Source of the DNA: an uncultured Actinobacillus sp.
GTDB taxonomy: Bacteria; Pseudomonadota; Gammaproteobacteria; Enterobacterales; Pasteurellaceae
Direction: 5' to 3'
DNA: 64,000 nucleotides
Assembly (NCBI RefSeq): GCF_945915845.1
Contig: NZ_CAMEFX010000006.1
Location: 1 to 64,000, forward strand
Part shown: in pieces, positions 56,078 through 64,000 of the stretch
How the letters are laid out: every line of letters begins with the position of its first letter
How positions within the stretch are numbered: position 1 is the stretch's first letter
Notes under the pieces: model-generated
The model's input: only the letters and a program-made list of their open reading frames with translations
Told to the model about the DNA's origin: nothing
Databases searched by the model: none
Made by a program: the position numbers and the translations under genes

Positions 56078-56238
56078 TTTTGGCTCCGAAGTAAAAATAT
56101 TTAAAAATTTAACCGCGCTTTTTTCAATTGCTTCAAAGTCAATTTTGTAAAGCACGGCACCTTTCCTTACCCAAATCGGGTGAAGTGGGCAGATTTTATG
56201 CTCTTGAGCAAAATAGTCAAGAAAAACATATGGGGGTG

Positions 56239-58098
56239 TTATTGGTCAAAAATATCGCCATCACGCAAAATATGGGCATTGCCTTTGCGGCGTAAAAAGC
56301 CACATCGATCGTAATATTCCATCAATTGAACGGTGAGTTTTCGACCAAATTGAAGTTCATCACGTAATTGGTTAACGCTGATTTCACCTTGTGCCTTGAG
56401 CATTTCTTTCACGCGTTTAGCATAGGCATAAACCGTCTCCGTTAAAAAGAAACGATCTTTTACAATGGGCATTAAATAGCCCAACTTGCCCGCTTTGTAT
56501 AAGAAATTACGCATTTGCGTTTCGTCCATTGCTAAGGCGGTGGCAATATCGCGCACCCACAATGGCTGTCCGTTGGCTTGAATAAATTCCCGTAAAACCG
56601 CTTTCCAATGTTCACGTTCTTCCGCAGAAAACGCCAATTGATGTTCGGGCAAATGTAACCAACCGCGACTTTGGGCTAATTTGCCTGTTGCCAATAATTC
56701 ATCCACAAAATAGTAAATTAATTTTTCGGGTTGATTTAGCGCACTCATGCGATACAAACGCGCTTTAGCCACACCGATTTGATCAGGATGTTGCGCGTGA
56801 TAAAAGCCTAGTGCGGTCAACATTTTCCGGTTTTGTTGGGTTTGATAATCTTGATTAAAACACCAATCTTGGAAACGTATTTGTTGGTTCTGCGTAAGAA
56901 TTTCGCTTAATTGCTGATCCGTTAATTGTTCAACCCAACGCAAATAGGTCGCGCTGACCGCTTGATCTTGCAAATACAACGCAATCCGTTCTGCCACATT
57001 ATTGGTTTGGGCTAAATTTGTTACAAAATTTAACCGCACTTCGCTACGTTTATGGCGTTTAGGCGAATGGATTTCCAACACTCGACCGCCGGCAATGAGA
57101 TGTTTATTGTCGCCACTGCGCAAAATGACTTTATCGCCTACCGTCAAAAAGAAAGGTTTTTCTAATATTATTTCGGCGTAAACCTGTTCATTCGGTTGAG
57201 CTGATTTCACATTGAGCAAGCCTAATTTTCCTACACAGCGTGAAGCCGCGTGATAAATATGCACAGACTGATTTTCGCTTAATGGGGTTTCTGCGGTGAG
57301 CTGAACAGTAATGCGATCCGTAGGTTCGGGCGGCTGTTCTGCCAATAACCAATCACCGCGTTCAATGCTTGCCCGCTCCAATTCTCCGTGAATATTTAAG
57401 GCTAACCGTTGACCCGCTATGCCTTGCTCATTGGGTTGATTTTGAGCGTGAATGGCTTTGATGCGGACTTTTTCGCCTGTGGATAAATAAAGTTCGTCAT
57501 TCACGCAAACCTTGCCACTAAATGCCGTGCCTGTGACCACCGTGCCTGCGCCTTTGACCGTAAAAATTCGATCAATGGCATAACGGAAAGGTTTGGTACT
57601 ATCCGCTAAATTCGGTAGTGCGGTCAAAAATTCACGTAATTCCGCAATGCCTTGTTGTGTGGTAGCAGAAGTAACAAAAAACGGTGAATGCGCTAAAAAA
57701 GGATAATTTGTCGTGATCTTTGCTTTAAGATCTTCGATTTGTTGCGAACCGGCGCGATCTGACTTAGTGATCACCACGAGAATTTGTGCTAATTGCAATT
57801 GACGCAAAATGGCTAAATGCTCTTGGGTTTGTGCTTGAATCCCTTCATCCGCTGCCACAATTAACATCGCATAATGAATTCCCCCAAGCCCCGCTAACAT
57901 ATTTGCCAAGAATTTTTCATGCCCCGGAACGTCAATAAAGCCCAGCACGTTGTCGCCCACGGGTAAGTAGGCATAACCTAAATCAATGGTCATTCCCCGC
58001 TTTTTTTCTTCGGGCAAATGGGCGGTGTTTGTGCCGGTTAGGGCTTGCAATAAGGCTGTTTTTCCGTGGTCAACGTGACCGCTTGTGACAATAATCAT
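56239..58098 (-). CDS. selB: Selenocysteine-specific elongation factor SelB
   Basis: GTPase that delivers Sec-tRNA to UGA codons with a SECIS hairpin. The 619-residue protein has G1 GHVDHGKT at 7-14, DVPGHEKF near 56 and TKSDR near 110. Domains 2-3 follow, then a C-terminal winged-helix array that binds the mRNA hairpin ([36 protein letters not shown]). The start at 58098 overlaps the selA stop by 4 bp (ATGA). The frame extends 60 bp further into selA without an RBS. Confidence 0.95.
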   Translation of the reverse strand: MIIVTSGHVDHGKTALLQALTGTNTAHLPEEKKRGMTIDLGYAYLPVGDNVLGFIDVPGHEKFLANMLAGLGGIHYAMLIVAADEGIQAQTQEHLAILRQLQLAQILVVITKSDRAGSQQIEDLKAKITTNYPFLAHSPFFVTSATTQQGIAELREFLTALPNLADSTKPFRYAIDRIFTVKGAGTVVTGTAFSGKVCVNDELYLSTGEKVRIKAIHAQNQPNEQGIAGQRLALNIHGELERASIERGDWLLAEQPPEPTDRITVQLTAETPLSENQSVHIYHAASRCVGKLGLLNVKSAQPNEQVYAEIILEKPFFLTVGDKVILRSGDNKHLIAGGRVLEIHSPKRHKRSEVRLNFVTNLAQTNNVAERIALYLQDQAVSATYLRWVEQLTDQQLSEILTQNQQIRFQDWCFNQDYQTQQNRKMLTALGFYHAQHPDQIGVAKARLYRMSALNQPEKLIYYFVDELLATGKLAQSRGWLHLPEHQLAFSAEEREHWKAVLREFIQANGQPLWVRDIATALAMDETQMRNFLYKAGKLGYLMPIVKDRFFLTETVYAYAKRVKEMLKAQGEISVNQLRDELQFGRKLTVQLMEYYDRCGFLRRKGNAHILRDGDIFDQ

Positions 58099-59480
58099 AG
58101 TTCTTCCAACGTTTTCAATAAAGCATCTGTATCCGCAACAGAACGTATATCTAACCAAATTTTACCCTGTTCAACTCGCGCAATCATTGGCGTAGTTAAG
58201 GTTTTAAAGCGGGCCAAAAGTGCGGTTAATTTTCCACTCTTTTCGGCAATGGTTACCGCAAGAGAGGGAATTTGCGCCATAGGTTGCGAACCGCTACCGA
58301 TTTGTGCCGAACTAGCTTCGATTTGCAAGGAATACGCCGAATTTAATTGTTTTTCTAACCGCGCTTTAACCTGTTCCGCTTTATGTTGCAATGTATCAAG
58401 AGATTGTGTGAGTAATCGCAAAGTAGGCAATTTTTCCGCGAGTTTTTCGGGTTGAAGATATAAACGTAAAGTCGCTTCTAAACCCGCTAAAATTACTTTA
58501 TCACAGCGCAAAACGCGTTTTAACGGATGTGCTTGAAGTTGATCAATTAACGTTTTTTTACCGACAATAATACCGGCTTGCACGCCACCCAATAATTTAT
58601 CCCCCGAAAACGAAATTAAATCCACGCCTTGTACGAGTTTTTCTTGTACAGTTGGCTCTTTAGGAAGATGATATTGGCTTAAATCAACCAACGCGCCACT
58701 GCCTAAATCGCTGATGACGGGAATATTGAATTCTTGCCCCAAAGCAACAAGTTCCGCTTCTTCTACCGCAGAAGTAAAACCACAAATTTGGTAGTTACTG
58801 CTATGAACTTTCATTAAAAAGGCAGTATTTTCGTTGATTGCGTTGCGATAATCTTTTAAATGGGTACGATTGGTTGTTCCCACTTCCACCAGCGTACAAC
58901 CTGCTTGTGCCATAATATCGGGAATACGAAATGCACCGCCGATTTCAATGAGTTCGCCACGAGAAATAATCACTTCCTTGCCTTTCGCAAAGGTTGCTAA
59001 CATCAGCAAAACCGCAGCCGCATTGTTATTCACCACACAAGCCGCTTCCGCTCCCGTCAACGCAAAAATCAAATCGCTAATATAATTATCACGATGACTG
59101 CGGCGACCGTCTTCTAAATCATATTCCAGCGCCACATTACCGCCCATTGCCTGCAATGCCGCCTGCTGTGCGCTTTCTGCCCATAAAGCACGCCCAAGGT
59201 TGGTATGCAATACAGTACCGGTTAAATTATGTACCGCTTGAATTTGAACTTGGCTTTGTTGGGTTAATTGGCGTTGAATTTCAGTGAACGTGTAGTTAAT
59301 TTCAGCAAAATAGGGCGGAAGTTGCTGCGTTGATTTAATGGCTTCGCGACCTTGTTCAATGAGTTTTCGACACACATTGACCACGGCGCTATGCCCAAAT
59401 TCAGCAATAAGTTGTTCGCCTTGCGGCAGTTTGAGTAATTTATCCACAGAAGGCAGTTGGCGAAAAAGTGCGGTCATCAT
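58095..59480 (-). CDS. selA: L-seryl-tRNA(Sec) selenium transferase
   Basis: PLP enzyme that converts Ser-tRNA(Sec) to Sec-tRNA(Sec) using selenophosphate. The 461-residue protein has [18 protein letters not shown] near 78-95, and the PLP lysine in [17 protein letters not shown] near 295. It is coupled to selB and divergent from selC, the tRNA it acts on. All three specialised Sec-insertion genes except selD are therefore clustered here. Confidence 0.96.
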   Translation of the reverse strand: MMTALFRQLPSVDKLLKLPQGEQLIAEFGHSAVVNVCRKLIEQGREAIKSTQQLPPYFAEINYTFTEIQRQLTQQSQVQIQAVHNLTGTVLHTNLGRALWAESAQQAALQAMGGNVALEYDLEDGRRSHRDNYISDLIFALTGAEAACVVNNNAAAVLLMLATFAKGKEVIISRGELIEIGGAFRIPDIMAQAGCTLVEVGTTNRTHLKDYRNAINENTAFLMKVHSSNYQICGFTSAVEEAELVALGQEFNIPVISDLGSGALVDLSQYHLPKEPTVQEKLVQGVDLISFSGDKLLGGVQAGIIVGKKTLIDQLQAHPLKRVLRCDKVILAGLEATLRLYLQPEKLAEKLPTLRLLTQSLDTLQHKAEQVKARLEKQLNSAYSLQIEASSAQIGSGSQPMAQIPSLAVTIAEKSGKLTALLARFKTLTTPMIARVEQGKIWLDIRSVADTDALLKTLEEL

Positions 59481-59533
59481 GGCTCTCGTTTTTTGATCTT
59501 GTGTTGAAAATAGATGTCATTATATCGCAAAAT

Positions 59534-59562
59534 TTGACCGCACTTAAATAATCGGTTAGAGT
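59534..59562 (+). promoter_or_regulatory. selC promoter
   Basis: TTGACC (59534-59539) and TAGAGT (59557-59562) are 17 bp apart. The start site would fall near 59569, 7 bp before the mature tRNA. A complete uptake signal (ACCGCACTT, 59537-59545) overlaps the -35 and spacer. Confidence 0.6.
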
Positions 59563-59575
59563 AACGTCACCTTTC

Positions 59576-59670
59576 GGAAGGGCGTCATCTCCGGTGAGGT
59601 GGCAGGACTTCAAATCCTGTTGAGGACGCCAGCGTTCTCGGGTGGGTTCGACTCCCATTCCCTTCCGCCA
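59576..59670 (+). tRNA. selC: tRNA-Sec, anticodon TCA
   Basis: A 95-nt tRNA with the long variable arm typical of tRNA-Sec (GGACGCC, then AGCGTTCTCGGG), and D-region TCTCCGGTGAGGTGGC. The anticodon loop is CTTCAAA (anticodon TCA, reading UGA), with T-loop TTCGACT and encoded CCA. The acceptor arms GGAAGGGC and TCCCTTCC pair at seven positions, leaving a C-U mismatch at the eighth pair. selA lies divergently 95 bp away. Known tRNA-Sec genes are common integration sites, and a toxin-antitoxin pair follows 150 bp downstream. Confidence 0.95.
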
Positions 59671-59766
59671 CTAAACCTTTCCTGACGTAAACAGAAATCA
59701 ACATTATTAAACATTTCCCAAATAACAATAAACAGCATAAAGATAATAATAGATACTGAAATACCC
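59671..59766. other. AT-rich spacer between selC and higB
   Basis: This segment holds no gene that I can support. It is AT-rich, with TTTCTGACGT-like no clear repeat and no integrase remnant. I see no duplicate of the selC 3' end that would mark an attachment site. Confidence 0.4.
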
Positions 59767-59795
59767 TTGTTATAATCCCAAAATGGGACTATACT
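59767..59795 (+). promoter_or_regulatory. higBA promoter with palindromic operator
   Basis: -35 TTGTTA (59767-59772) and -10 TATACT (59790-59795) are spaced by 17 bp. A palindrome fills the spacer: TATA, one base, TCCCA, AAA, TGGGA, one base, TATA (59771-59793). Such a site inside the promoter fits autorepression by the HigA antitoxin. Confidence 0.7.
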
Positions 59796-59820
59796 CAAGG
59801 CAAATAACAAAGGTCTAAAA

Positions 59821-60120
59821 ATGCGCATAATATCTACAGCAAAAATTATTGAATATTACAACAAGCACCCTGATGCTGAACAACCACTAAAAGCGTGGGT
59901 AGCTGAGGTTAGGAAGGCAAATTGGCAAGATACACACGATATTAAAGCGCAATATGCAAGTGCGAGCTTCCTTTCAAATAGACGCGTTGTATTTAATATT
60001 AAAGGAAATGATCACCGCTTAATTGTTGCCGTAGCCTATAAATTAGGTGCGGTTTATATTAAATTCATTGGTACACACGCAGAATATGACAAAATCAATG
60101 CGGAAACCGTGGAGCAATAA
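59821..60120 (+). CDS. higB: HigB-type mRNA interferase toxin
   Basis: A 99-residue toxin of the HigB (RelE-like) family that cleaves mRNA on the ribosome. WVAEVRKANWQDTHDIKAQY near 27-46, the strand ending NRRVVFNIKGNDHRLIVAVAY (shortened to RVVFNIKGND and RLIVAVAY) and YIKFIGTHAEYDKI are family blocks. The C-terminal His and Tyr/Lys are candidate catalytic residues. It precedes its antitoxin by 3 bp, the HigBA order. Confidence 0.88.
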   Translation: MRIISTAKIIEYYNKHPDAEQPLKAWVAEVRKANWQDTHDIKAQYASASFLSNRRVVFNIKGNDHRLIVAVAYKLGAVYIKFIGTHAEYDKINAETVEQ

Positions 60121-60123
60121 AAA

Positions 60124-60486
60124 ATGAATATTACACCAATTAGAACAGAACAAGATTATCAACAAGCATTAAAGGCAATTGAACCCTATTTTGATCGCGA
60201 AGAAGAGTTAAGTGCAGATGAGTTGGATTATTTTGATATTATGCTTACCTTGATAGAAAACTATGAAAGTAAACATTACCCTATAGAACAGCCCGATCCA
60301 ATTAGTGCAATTAAATTTAGAATGGAACAAAATGGTTTAACTGTAAAAGACCTAGAACCAATGATAGGGAAATCAAATAGAGTATATGAGATACTCAATA
60401 AAACGCGCCCATTGAGCTTAAAAATGATACGAAATATCCACCAACATTTAGGCATTAGCGCGGATATATTAATTCAAACACATTAA
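60124..60486 (+). CDS. higA: HigA-type antitoxin with HTH
   Basis: A 120-residue antitoxin. The N-terminal part (IRTEQDYQQALKAIEPYFD, acidic) resembles HigA of the YgjM type and contacts the toxin. The C-terminal half is an Xre-like helix-turn-helix (AIKFRMEQNGLTVKDLEPMI, NRVYEILNKTRPLSLKMI), which should bind the operator at 59771. Its start is 3 bp after the higB stop, so the two are coupled. Confidence 0.88.
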   Translation: MNITPIRTEQDYQQALKAIEPYFDREEELSADELDYFDIMLTLIENYESKHYPIEQPDPISAIKFRMEQNGLTVKDLEPMIGKSNRVYEILNKTRPLSLKMIRNIHQHLGISADILIQTH

Positions 60487-60491
60487 TAACT

Positions 60492-60519
60492 AAGCCGTGA
60501 ATAACTACGGCTTTTTTAT
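60492..60519 (+). terminator. Terminator after higA
   Basis: AAGCCGT (60492) and ACGGCTT (ending 60513) form a 7-bp stem with an 8-base loop, followed by TTTTATT. Confidence 0.8.
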
Positions 60520-60633
60520 TGGCAATTATCTCTAAAATCACATCAAATTTTGTGATCTCCATTCCAAAACCCACGTTTGCGCATTTCTTTTTTTGCTATT
60601 CTCACTATAGTTAACGAAAAAACCGAGTAAGAA

Positions 60634-61311
60634 ATGAATATTTTTGGATTTCGTTGTGTGCATTGCCAAGATCAGTTAGCGGTTGCTTCTCACGGGCTTT
60701 GTTGTCGTTGCAATCGTCTTGTTCAATCTCGCGCATATTGTGGAAAGTGCGGTGCAGAATTGCCACAAAATGCGATGATATGTGGGCAATGTTTGCGTCA
60801 CGAGCCAAGTTGGGATCGTTTGGTGATGGCGGGGCGTTATAACGAACCTTTGTCAACTTTAATTCATCGTTTTAAATTTCAACAGGCTTTTTGGCTTGAT
60901 CGTACCTTGGCGCGGTTGCTGTTGTTGGCAGTGATGAAAGCAAGACGGGAACATGGGTTAACCTTGCCCGATGTGCTTATTCCTGTGCCATTACATCATT
61001 TTCGTCAGTGGAGGCGGGGCTATAATCAGGCTGATTTAATTGCAGGTTGGTTATCGAAATGGCTCAAAATGCCTTGTGAAAACAATTTGTTAGTACGTGC
61101 TAAGCATACCCCCACACAACGTGGGTTAACCGCAAAAGCGCGCCGTCAAAACTTGAAAAATGCTTTTCGGGTAAAAAGGAAAATCCCCCATCAACGAATC
61201 GCGTTAATTGATGATGTGATTACAACGGGTTCCACATTAAATGAAATCGCAAAATTATTACGAAAACAGGGCGTGCAGGAAATCCAAGTGTGGGGATTAG
61301 CAAAAACCTAG
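60634..61311 (+). CDS. comF: ComF family competence protein
   Basis: A 225-residue cytosolic protein needed for DNA uptake and transformation in Haemophilus. An N-terminal zinc-finger-like region has cysteine pairs CVHCQ, CCRC, CGKC and CGQC within the first 55 residues. A phosphoribosyltransferase-fold domain with IALIDDVITTGSTL near 190 follows. It stands apart from other competence genes. With many uptake signals in the window it supports natural competence. A CRP-S promoter is expected for this family, but I could not find a convincing one. Confidence 0.88.
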   Translation: MNIFGFRCVHCQDQLAVASHGLCCRCNRLVQSRAYCGKCGAELPQNAMICGQCLRHEPSWDRLVMAGRYNEPLSTLIHRFKFQQAFWLDRTLARLLLLAVMKARREHGLTLPDVLIPVPLHHFRQWRRGYNQADLIAGWLSKWLKMPCENNLLVRAKHTPTQRGLTAKARRQNLKNAFRVKRKIPHQRIALIDDVITTGSTLNEIAKLLRKQGVQEIQVWGLAKT

Positions 61312-61313
61312 GG

Positions 61314-62258
61314 CTATTTTTGACGGAAAAAGGCTAATATCCGTTTAATCGCTTGCTCTCTAATGGCATCTCGCTCAAAAAGAATTTCGTGTTTAGCATG
61401 GGAGATGATGTCCATTTCGCCTTTCGGCAAAAGTGCGGTGAGTTTTTCGAGATTTTTATTTGAGACGATACGATCGCGTTCTGACTGAAAAATCAGCACG
61501 GGAATTTCAATGCGCGGTAAAATTTTAGGCAATCCTTTAATGGCATTTAAACAAAGATGAACCCAGCGAAAAGTTGGGCCGCCAAGATGCAATTCGGGGA
61601 ATTTACGATTCACGCGGTTCATCCATTTCATCCGCGTTTTACAATGGCTCAGTTCGTTATTATCTAAATCCGCAGGTTTATAGGAAGTTTTGCCAAACAC
61701 ATAGCGAGAACCTTGCCCAAATAAATTCATGGCTGCCAGAACAAGCTGATCGCGGATGGGGCTTTTAAGTGGTGCACCAAAAAAGGGCGCAGAAAGCACC
61801 GCACGTTTAATGTGGTGATCATAATTGGCGAGATAATAACTCGAAATCAGCGCGCCAAGGGAATGGGCAACAATATATTGTGCTTTGTAATCATAAAGTG
61901 CGGTGGCGTGCGCGATAATTTTTGCCATATCATCCGTATAAAAACGAAATTCATCCAAATGACCTTTGTCGGGATCTTGCAATAATCGCTGCGAATAACC
62001 TTGTCCGCGGTGATCAAACAGCAGCACGTCATAACCGCTCAAGAAAAAATCATAAGCCAGCTCAGTCCATTTCAAAAGATTTTCCGCCCGACCATTAACT
62101 AACACCACCAATTGGCGTTGTTGGGGTTCTTCGTGTGCGATGTGTCGATAAGCCAGTCGGCAATTATTTTTGCCTTGCAAATGTTGAATCGGAAATTGTT
62201 CCACAAAGGGTTGCAGTTGGCTTAGGGCAAATCGATGAAAATGGGGTTCGCGAGTCAT
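61314..62258 (-). CDS. pldB: Lysophospholipase L2, alpha/beta hydrolase
   Basis: A 314-residue alpha/beta hydrolase related to E. coli PldB, which acts on lysophospholipids at the inner membrane. The oxyanion region VLVNGRAEN and FDHRGQGYS are followed by the nucleophile elbow AHSLG with Ser near 138, and the catalytic His is in SHAKHEILFERD near the C-terminus. It is convergent with comF, with only 2 bp between stops. Confidence 0.85.
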   Translation of the reverse strand: MTREPHFHRFALSQLQPFVEQFPIQHLQGKNNCRLAYRHIAHEEPQQRQLVVLVNGRAENLLKWTELAYDFFLSGYDVLLFDHRGQGYSQRLLQDPDKGHLDEFRFYTDDMAKIIAHATALYDYKAQYIVAHSLGALISSYYLANYDHHIKRAVLSAPFFGAPLKSPIRDQLVLAAMNLFGQGSRYVFGKTSYKPADLDNNELSHCKTRMKWMNRVNRKFPELHLGGPTFRWVHLCLNAIKGLPKILPRIEIPVLIFQSERDRIVSNKNLEKLTALLPKGEMDIISHAKHEILFERDAIREQAIKRILAFFRQK

Positions 62259-62279
62259 GGATTAGTCTTGTACAAAAAT

Positions 62280-62326
62280 GCTGAAATTCCTTATGGTTCG
62301 ACAAGCTCACCAACCGTCATTTCAGC
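62280..62326 (-). repeat. 47-bp mini-element with 8-bp terminal inverted repeats, copy 2
   Basis: It starts GCTGAAAT and ends ATTTCAGC. Its reverse complement matches 12093-12139 at 44 of 47 positions with no gaps. It sits in the asd-pldB spacer, next to an inverted USS pair. Confidence 0.75.
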
Positions 62327-62344
62327 TCATAATCGAATAATACA

Positions 62345-62371
62345 AAAGTGCGGTCAATTTAACCGCACTTT
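62345..62371 (-). terminator. USS-pair hairpin after asd
   Basis: AAAGTGCGGT (62345) and ACCGCACTTT (ending 62371) form a 10-bp stem around CAATTTA. On the minus strand it is followed by TGTATTATT, a modest terminator for asd. Confidence 0.6.
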
Positions 62372-62383
62372 CACCGGTTTAGC

Positions 62384-63496
62384 TTACACTAATTGTTTTA
62401 AAATACGGCGTACCGGTTCTGCCGCGCCCCATAATAATTGGTCACCCACGGTAAAGGCTGCCAAATATTCAGGACCCATTGCTAATTTACGTAAACGCCC
62501 CACCGGTACGCTTAATGTGCCCGTCACTTTCGCCGGGGTTAATTCACGTAATGTGGTTTCTTTGTCATTTGGAATCACTTTTACCCATTCGTTGTGAGCC
62601 GCAATGATTTGTTCAATTTCCGCTAATGGAATGTCTTTTTTGAGTTTAATGGTGAACGCTTGGCTGTGGCAGCGCAATGCACCGATACGCACACATAAAC
62701 CATCTACAGGAATTGGGTTGTCGCTTAAACCTAAAATCTTGTTGGTTTCTGCATAACCTTTCCACTCTTCTTTGGTTTGTCCTGTTTCCGGTAATAATTT
62801 GTCAATCCAAGGAATTAAGCTACCGCCTAATGCCGCACCAAAGTTTTCTGTTGGGAAATCTTCTGCACGCATTTTCGCTGTCACTTTACGCTCAATCTCT
62901 AGAATTGAAGACGCCGGATCCGCCAATTCTGCTTGCACCGCATTTTCTAATTGACCCATTTGGCTTAATAATTCACGCATATTTTTCGCGCCGGCACCTG
63001 AAGCCGCTTGGTAAGTGGCAACAGAAATCCATTCCACTAAATCTTTCTCGAAAAGACCACCAATCGCCATTAGCATTAAACTCACGGTACAGTTACCGCC
63101 CACGAAAGTTTTAATGCCGTTTTTTAAGCCTTCTGAAATAACGTGTTGGTTAACCGGGTCTAACACGATAATCGCGTCTTTTTCCATACGTAATGCAGAA
63201 GCTGCATCCACCCAATAGCCGTCCCAACCTGTGGCTTTTAATTTTGGATAAACTTCGTTGGTGTAGTCGCCGCCTTGGCAGGTTACGATCACATCTAATT
63301 TTTTGAGTTCTTCAATGTCGAAAGCGTTTTTTAATTCACCTGCGTCTTTACCACCAAACACCGGGGCTTTTTGACCTGCTTGTGAAGTGGTGAAGAAAAT
63401 AGGGTTAATGTTCGCAAAATCGTTTTCCTGAACCATGCGATCCATTAAAACGGAACCCACCATACCGCGCCAACCGATAAAACCGACATTTTTCAT
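62384..63496 (-). CDS. asd: Aspartate-semialdehyde dehydrogenase
   Basis: Makes aspartate semialdehyde for lysine, diaminopimelate, threonine and methionine. The 370-residue protein has [17 protein letters not shown] at 4-20 for NADP, the nucleophile Cys in [17 protein letters not shown] near 135, and [12 protein letters not shown] with the catalytic His near 277. The length is typical of the gammaproteobacterial type. It lies behind an ftsX terminator on the same strand and should have its own promoter. Confidence 0.96.
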   Translation of the reverse strand: MKNVGFIGWRGMVGSVLMDRMVQENDFANINPIFFTTSQAGQKAPVFGGKDAGELKNAFDIEELKKLDVIVTCQGGDYTNEVYPKLKATGWDGYWVDAASALRMEKDAIIVLDPVNQHVISEGLKNGIKTFVGGNCTVSLMLMAIGGLFEKDLVEWISVATYQAASGAGAKNMRELLSQMGQLENAVQAELADPASSILEIERKVTAKMRAEDFPTENFGAALGGSLIPWIDKLLPETGQTKEEWKGYAETNKILGLSDNPIPVDGLCVRIGALRCHSQAFTIKLKKDIPLAEIEQIIAAHNEWVKVIPNDKETTLRELTPAKVTGTLSVPVGRLRKLAMGPEYLAAFTVGDQLLWGAAEPVRRILKQLV

Positions 63497-63589
63497 ATTT
63501 TATTCCTTTTGTTGTGTTTGAATTGAGATAGCTCTAATTAATTACAGAACAATCAAATAAAATCAAGTCCAATCTCATAAAAAAATAAA

Positions 63590-63637
63590 AAAAATGATGA
63601 AAACCTGAAATAACGCAAATTTTCATCATCCTTTTTT
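63590..63637 (-). terminator. Terminator after ftsX
   Basis: ATGATGAAAA (63594-63603) and TTTTCATCAT (63620-63629) form a 10-bp stem. On the minus strand T-rich sequence follows. Sequence on the other side is also T-rich, so it may work both ways. Confidence 0.75.
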
Positions 63638-63644
63638 AAATTTT

Positions 63645-64000
63645 TTATTTTTCCAACAAGCGAATATGTCGAGTTGCCGCAATCCACGCAGAAATATAGC
63701 CTGCAATGGCACAGAGAATAAATAGGAAGATTATCTCACCAAAATCTAATCCGCCCACATCAAAATTAACCGCAAAAATATCTGTCACATATTTGACCGC
63801 ACTTGTGAAATAGCCCACCAGCAACGCACTGAAGAAACAGGCAAAAAATGCGCCTAACACGCCATAAATCATCCCTGTCCACAAAAATGGGCGTAAAATA
63901 AATTGTTCCGTGGCACCCAATAATTTCATTACTTGAATATTGGCTTGACTGCTGTAAACATCAGAACGGATACTGTTGCCAATCACCAAAAATACCGCGC
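63645..64000 (-). CDS. ftsX: FtsX, C-terminal part (cut by window edge)
   Basis: Membrane subunit of the FtsEX complex that couples the divisome to cell-wall hydrolase control. The frame is open to the window edge, leaving about 117 residues of a protein near 310. VMKLLGATEQFILRPFLWTGMIYG is a family motif (shortened: MKLLGAT, FILRPFL). Two to three membrane helices and the ending AATRHIRLLEK match FtsX. The N-terminal cytosolic and periplasmic parts are outside. Confidence 0.88.
   Translation of the reverse strand, partial: AVFLVIGNSIRSDVYSSQANIQVMKLLGATEQFILRPFLWTGMIYGVLGAFFACFFSALLVGYFTSAVKYVTDIFAVNFDVGGLDFGEIIFLFILCAIAGYISAWIAATRHIRLLEK

Noticed and set aside
59440..59658. Open frame of 72 codons crossing the selA start and selC
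   Set aside because: It runs through the tRNA-Sec gene on the opposite strand and has no coding signals.
59671..59820. Attachment-site duplication next to selC
   Set aside because: I found no repeat of the selC 3' end downstream, so integration there is only suggested by the neighbouring toxin-antitoxin genes.
60520..60633. CRP-S (Sxy-dependent) site upstream of comF
   Set aside because: TTTGCGC near 60575 resembles one half-site, but the other half is poor. The nearby ATCACA/TGTGAT inverted repeat faces the wrong way for CRP.
62677..63114. Open frame of 145 codons on the plus strand
   Set aside because: It is antisense to asd, with no RBS and no family resemblance.

Overview
The window reads as a chromosomal segment of a Pasteurellaceae bacterium. 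It carries many copies of the Haemophilus-type DNA uptake signal (AAGTGCGGT / ACCGCACTT), often as inverted pairs behind genes. It also has a typical gammaproteobacterial gene set with Haemophilus-like neighbourhoods (aroK-aroB-dam, pabABC, recA-recX, oadGAB, selAB-selC, glyQ/glyS). Aggregatibacter or a close Haemophilus relative is my best guess; I cannot fix the species from sequence alone. Nearly all of the window is dense, intact core genome.

Layout. 1-5450: phosphoglycerate uptake locus, pgtA (cut by the window edge), pgtB and pgtC on the minus strand, divergent from pgtP. 5480-8645: shikimate genes aroK-aroB and dam, converging on pabC-pabB; pabA is divergent from pabB. 10340-12056: LexA-controlled recA with recX. 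12057-17660: an ABC exporter in one tight run with the murein-recycling genes anmK and murQ, then nhaA. 17670-30774 (minus): purL, glyS and glyQ. The two glycyl-tRNA synthetase genes are separated by about 6 kb of co-oriented accessory genes: two AT-rich unknowns, a DUF1016/PDDEXK nuclease, a NYN RNase, a thioredoxin-fold protein, an acid phosphatase, a heme-binding-type barrel protein and a GST. 30899-37477: DUF406 gene, pckA, hslO-hslR, nudE, a small secreted protein, an SDR and cysQ. 37533-43008: pentose phosphate genes zwf, pgl and gnd, interrupted by a second DUF1016 nuclease and two small genes. 43176-56077: ilvD, a ZIP transporter, ilvA, fieF, tpx, zapB, glpX, a dinI-like gene, a DUF5718 gene, the oxaloacetate decarboxylase sodium pump oadGAB under a CRP site, and yagU. 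56239-61311: selB-selA, divergent selC (tRNA-Sec), a HigB/HigA toxin-antitoxin pair beside selC, and comF. 61314-64000: pldB, asd and the end of ftsX.

The most unusual content is a family of roughly 105-110 bp intergenic elements, each built from four consecutive hairpins. There are six copies in two sequence variants: two full copies of variant A, two full copies of variant B, and two incomplete B copies. The four B copies lie in one orientation within 2.3 kb between glyS and glyQ. There they separate the nuclease-type genes like cassette boundaries, and two of them supply the last codons and stop codon of a gene. A separate 47-bp mini-element with 8-bp terminal inverted repeats occurs twice at 44/47 identity (12093 and 62280), with two degenerate relatives. 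Regulatory sites I can read directly include a LexA box inside the recA promoter, a perfect PurR-type palindrome before an SDR gene, CRP sites before oadG and pgtC, and a palindromic operator inside the higBA promoter.
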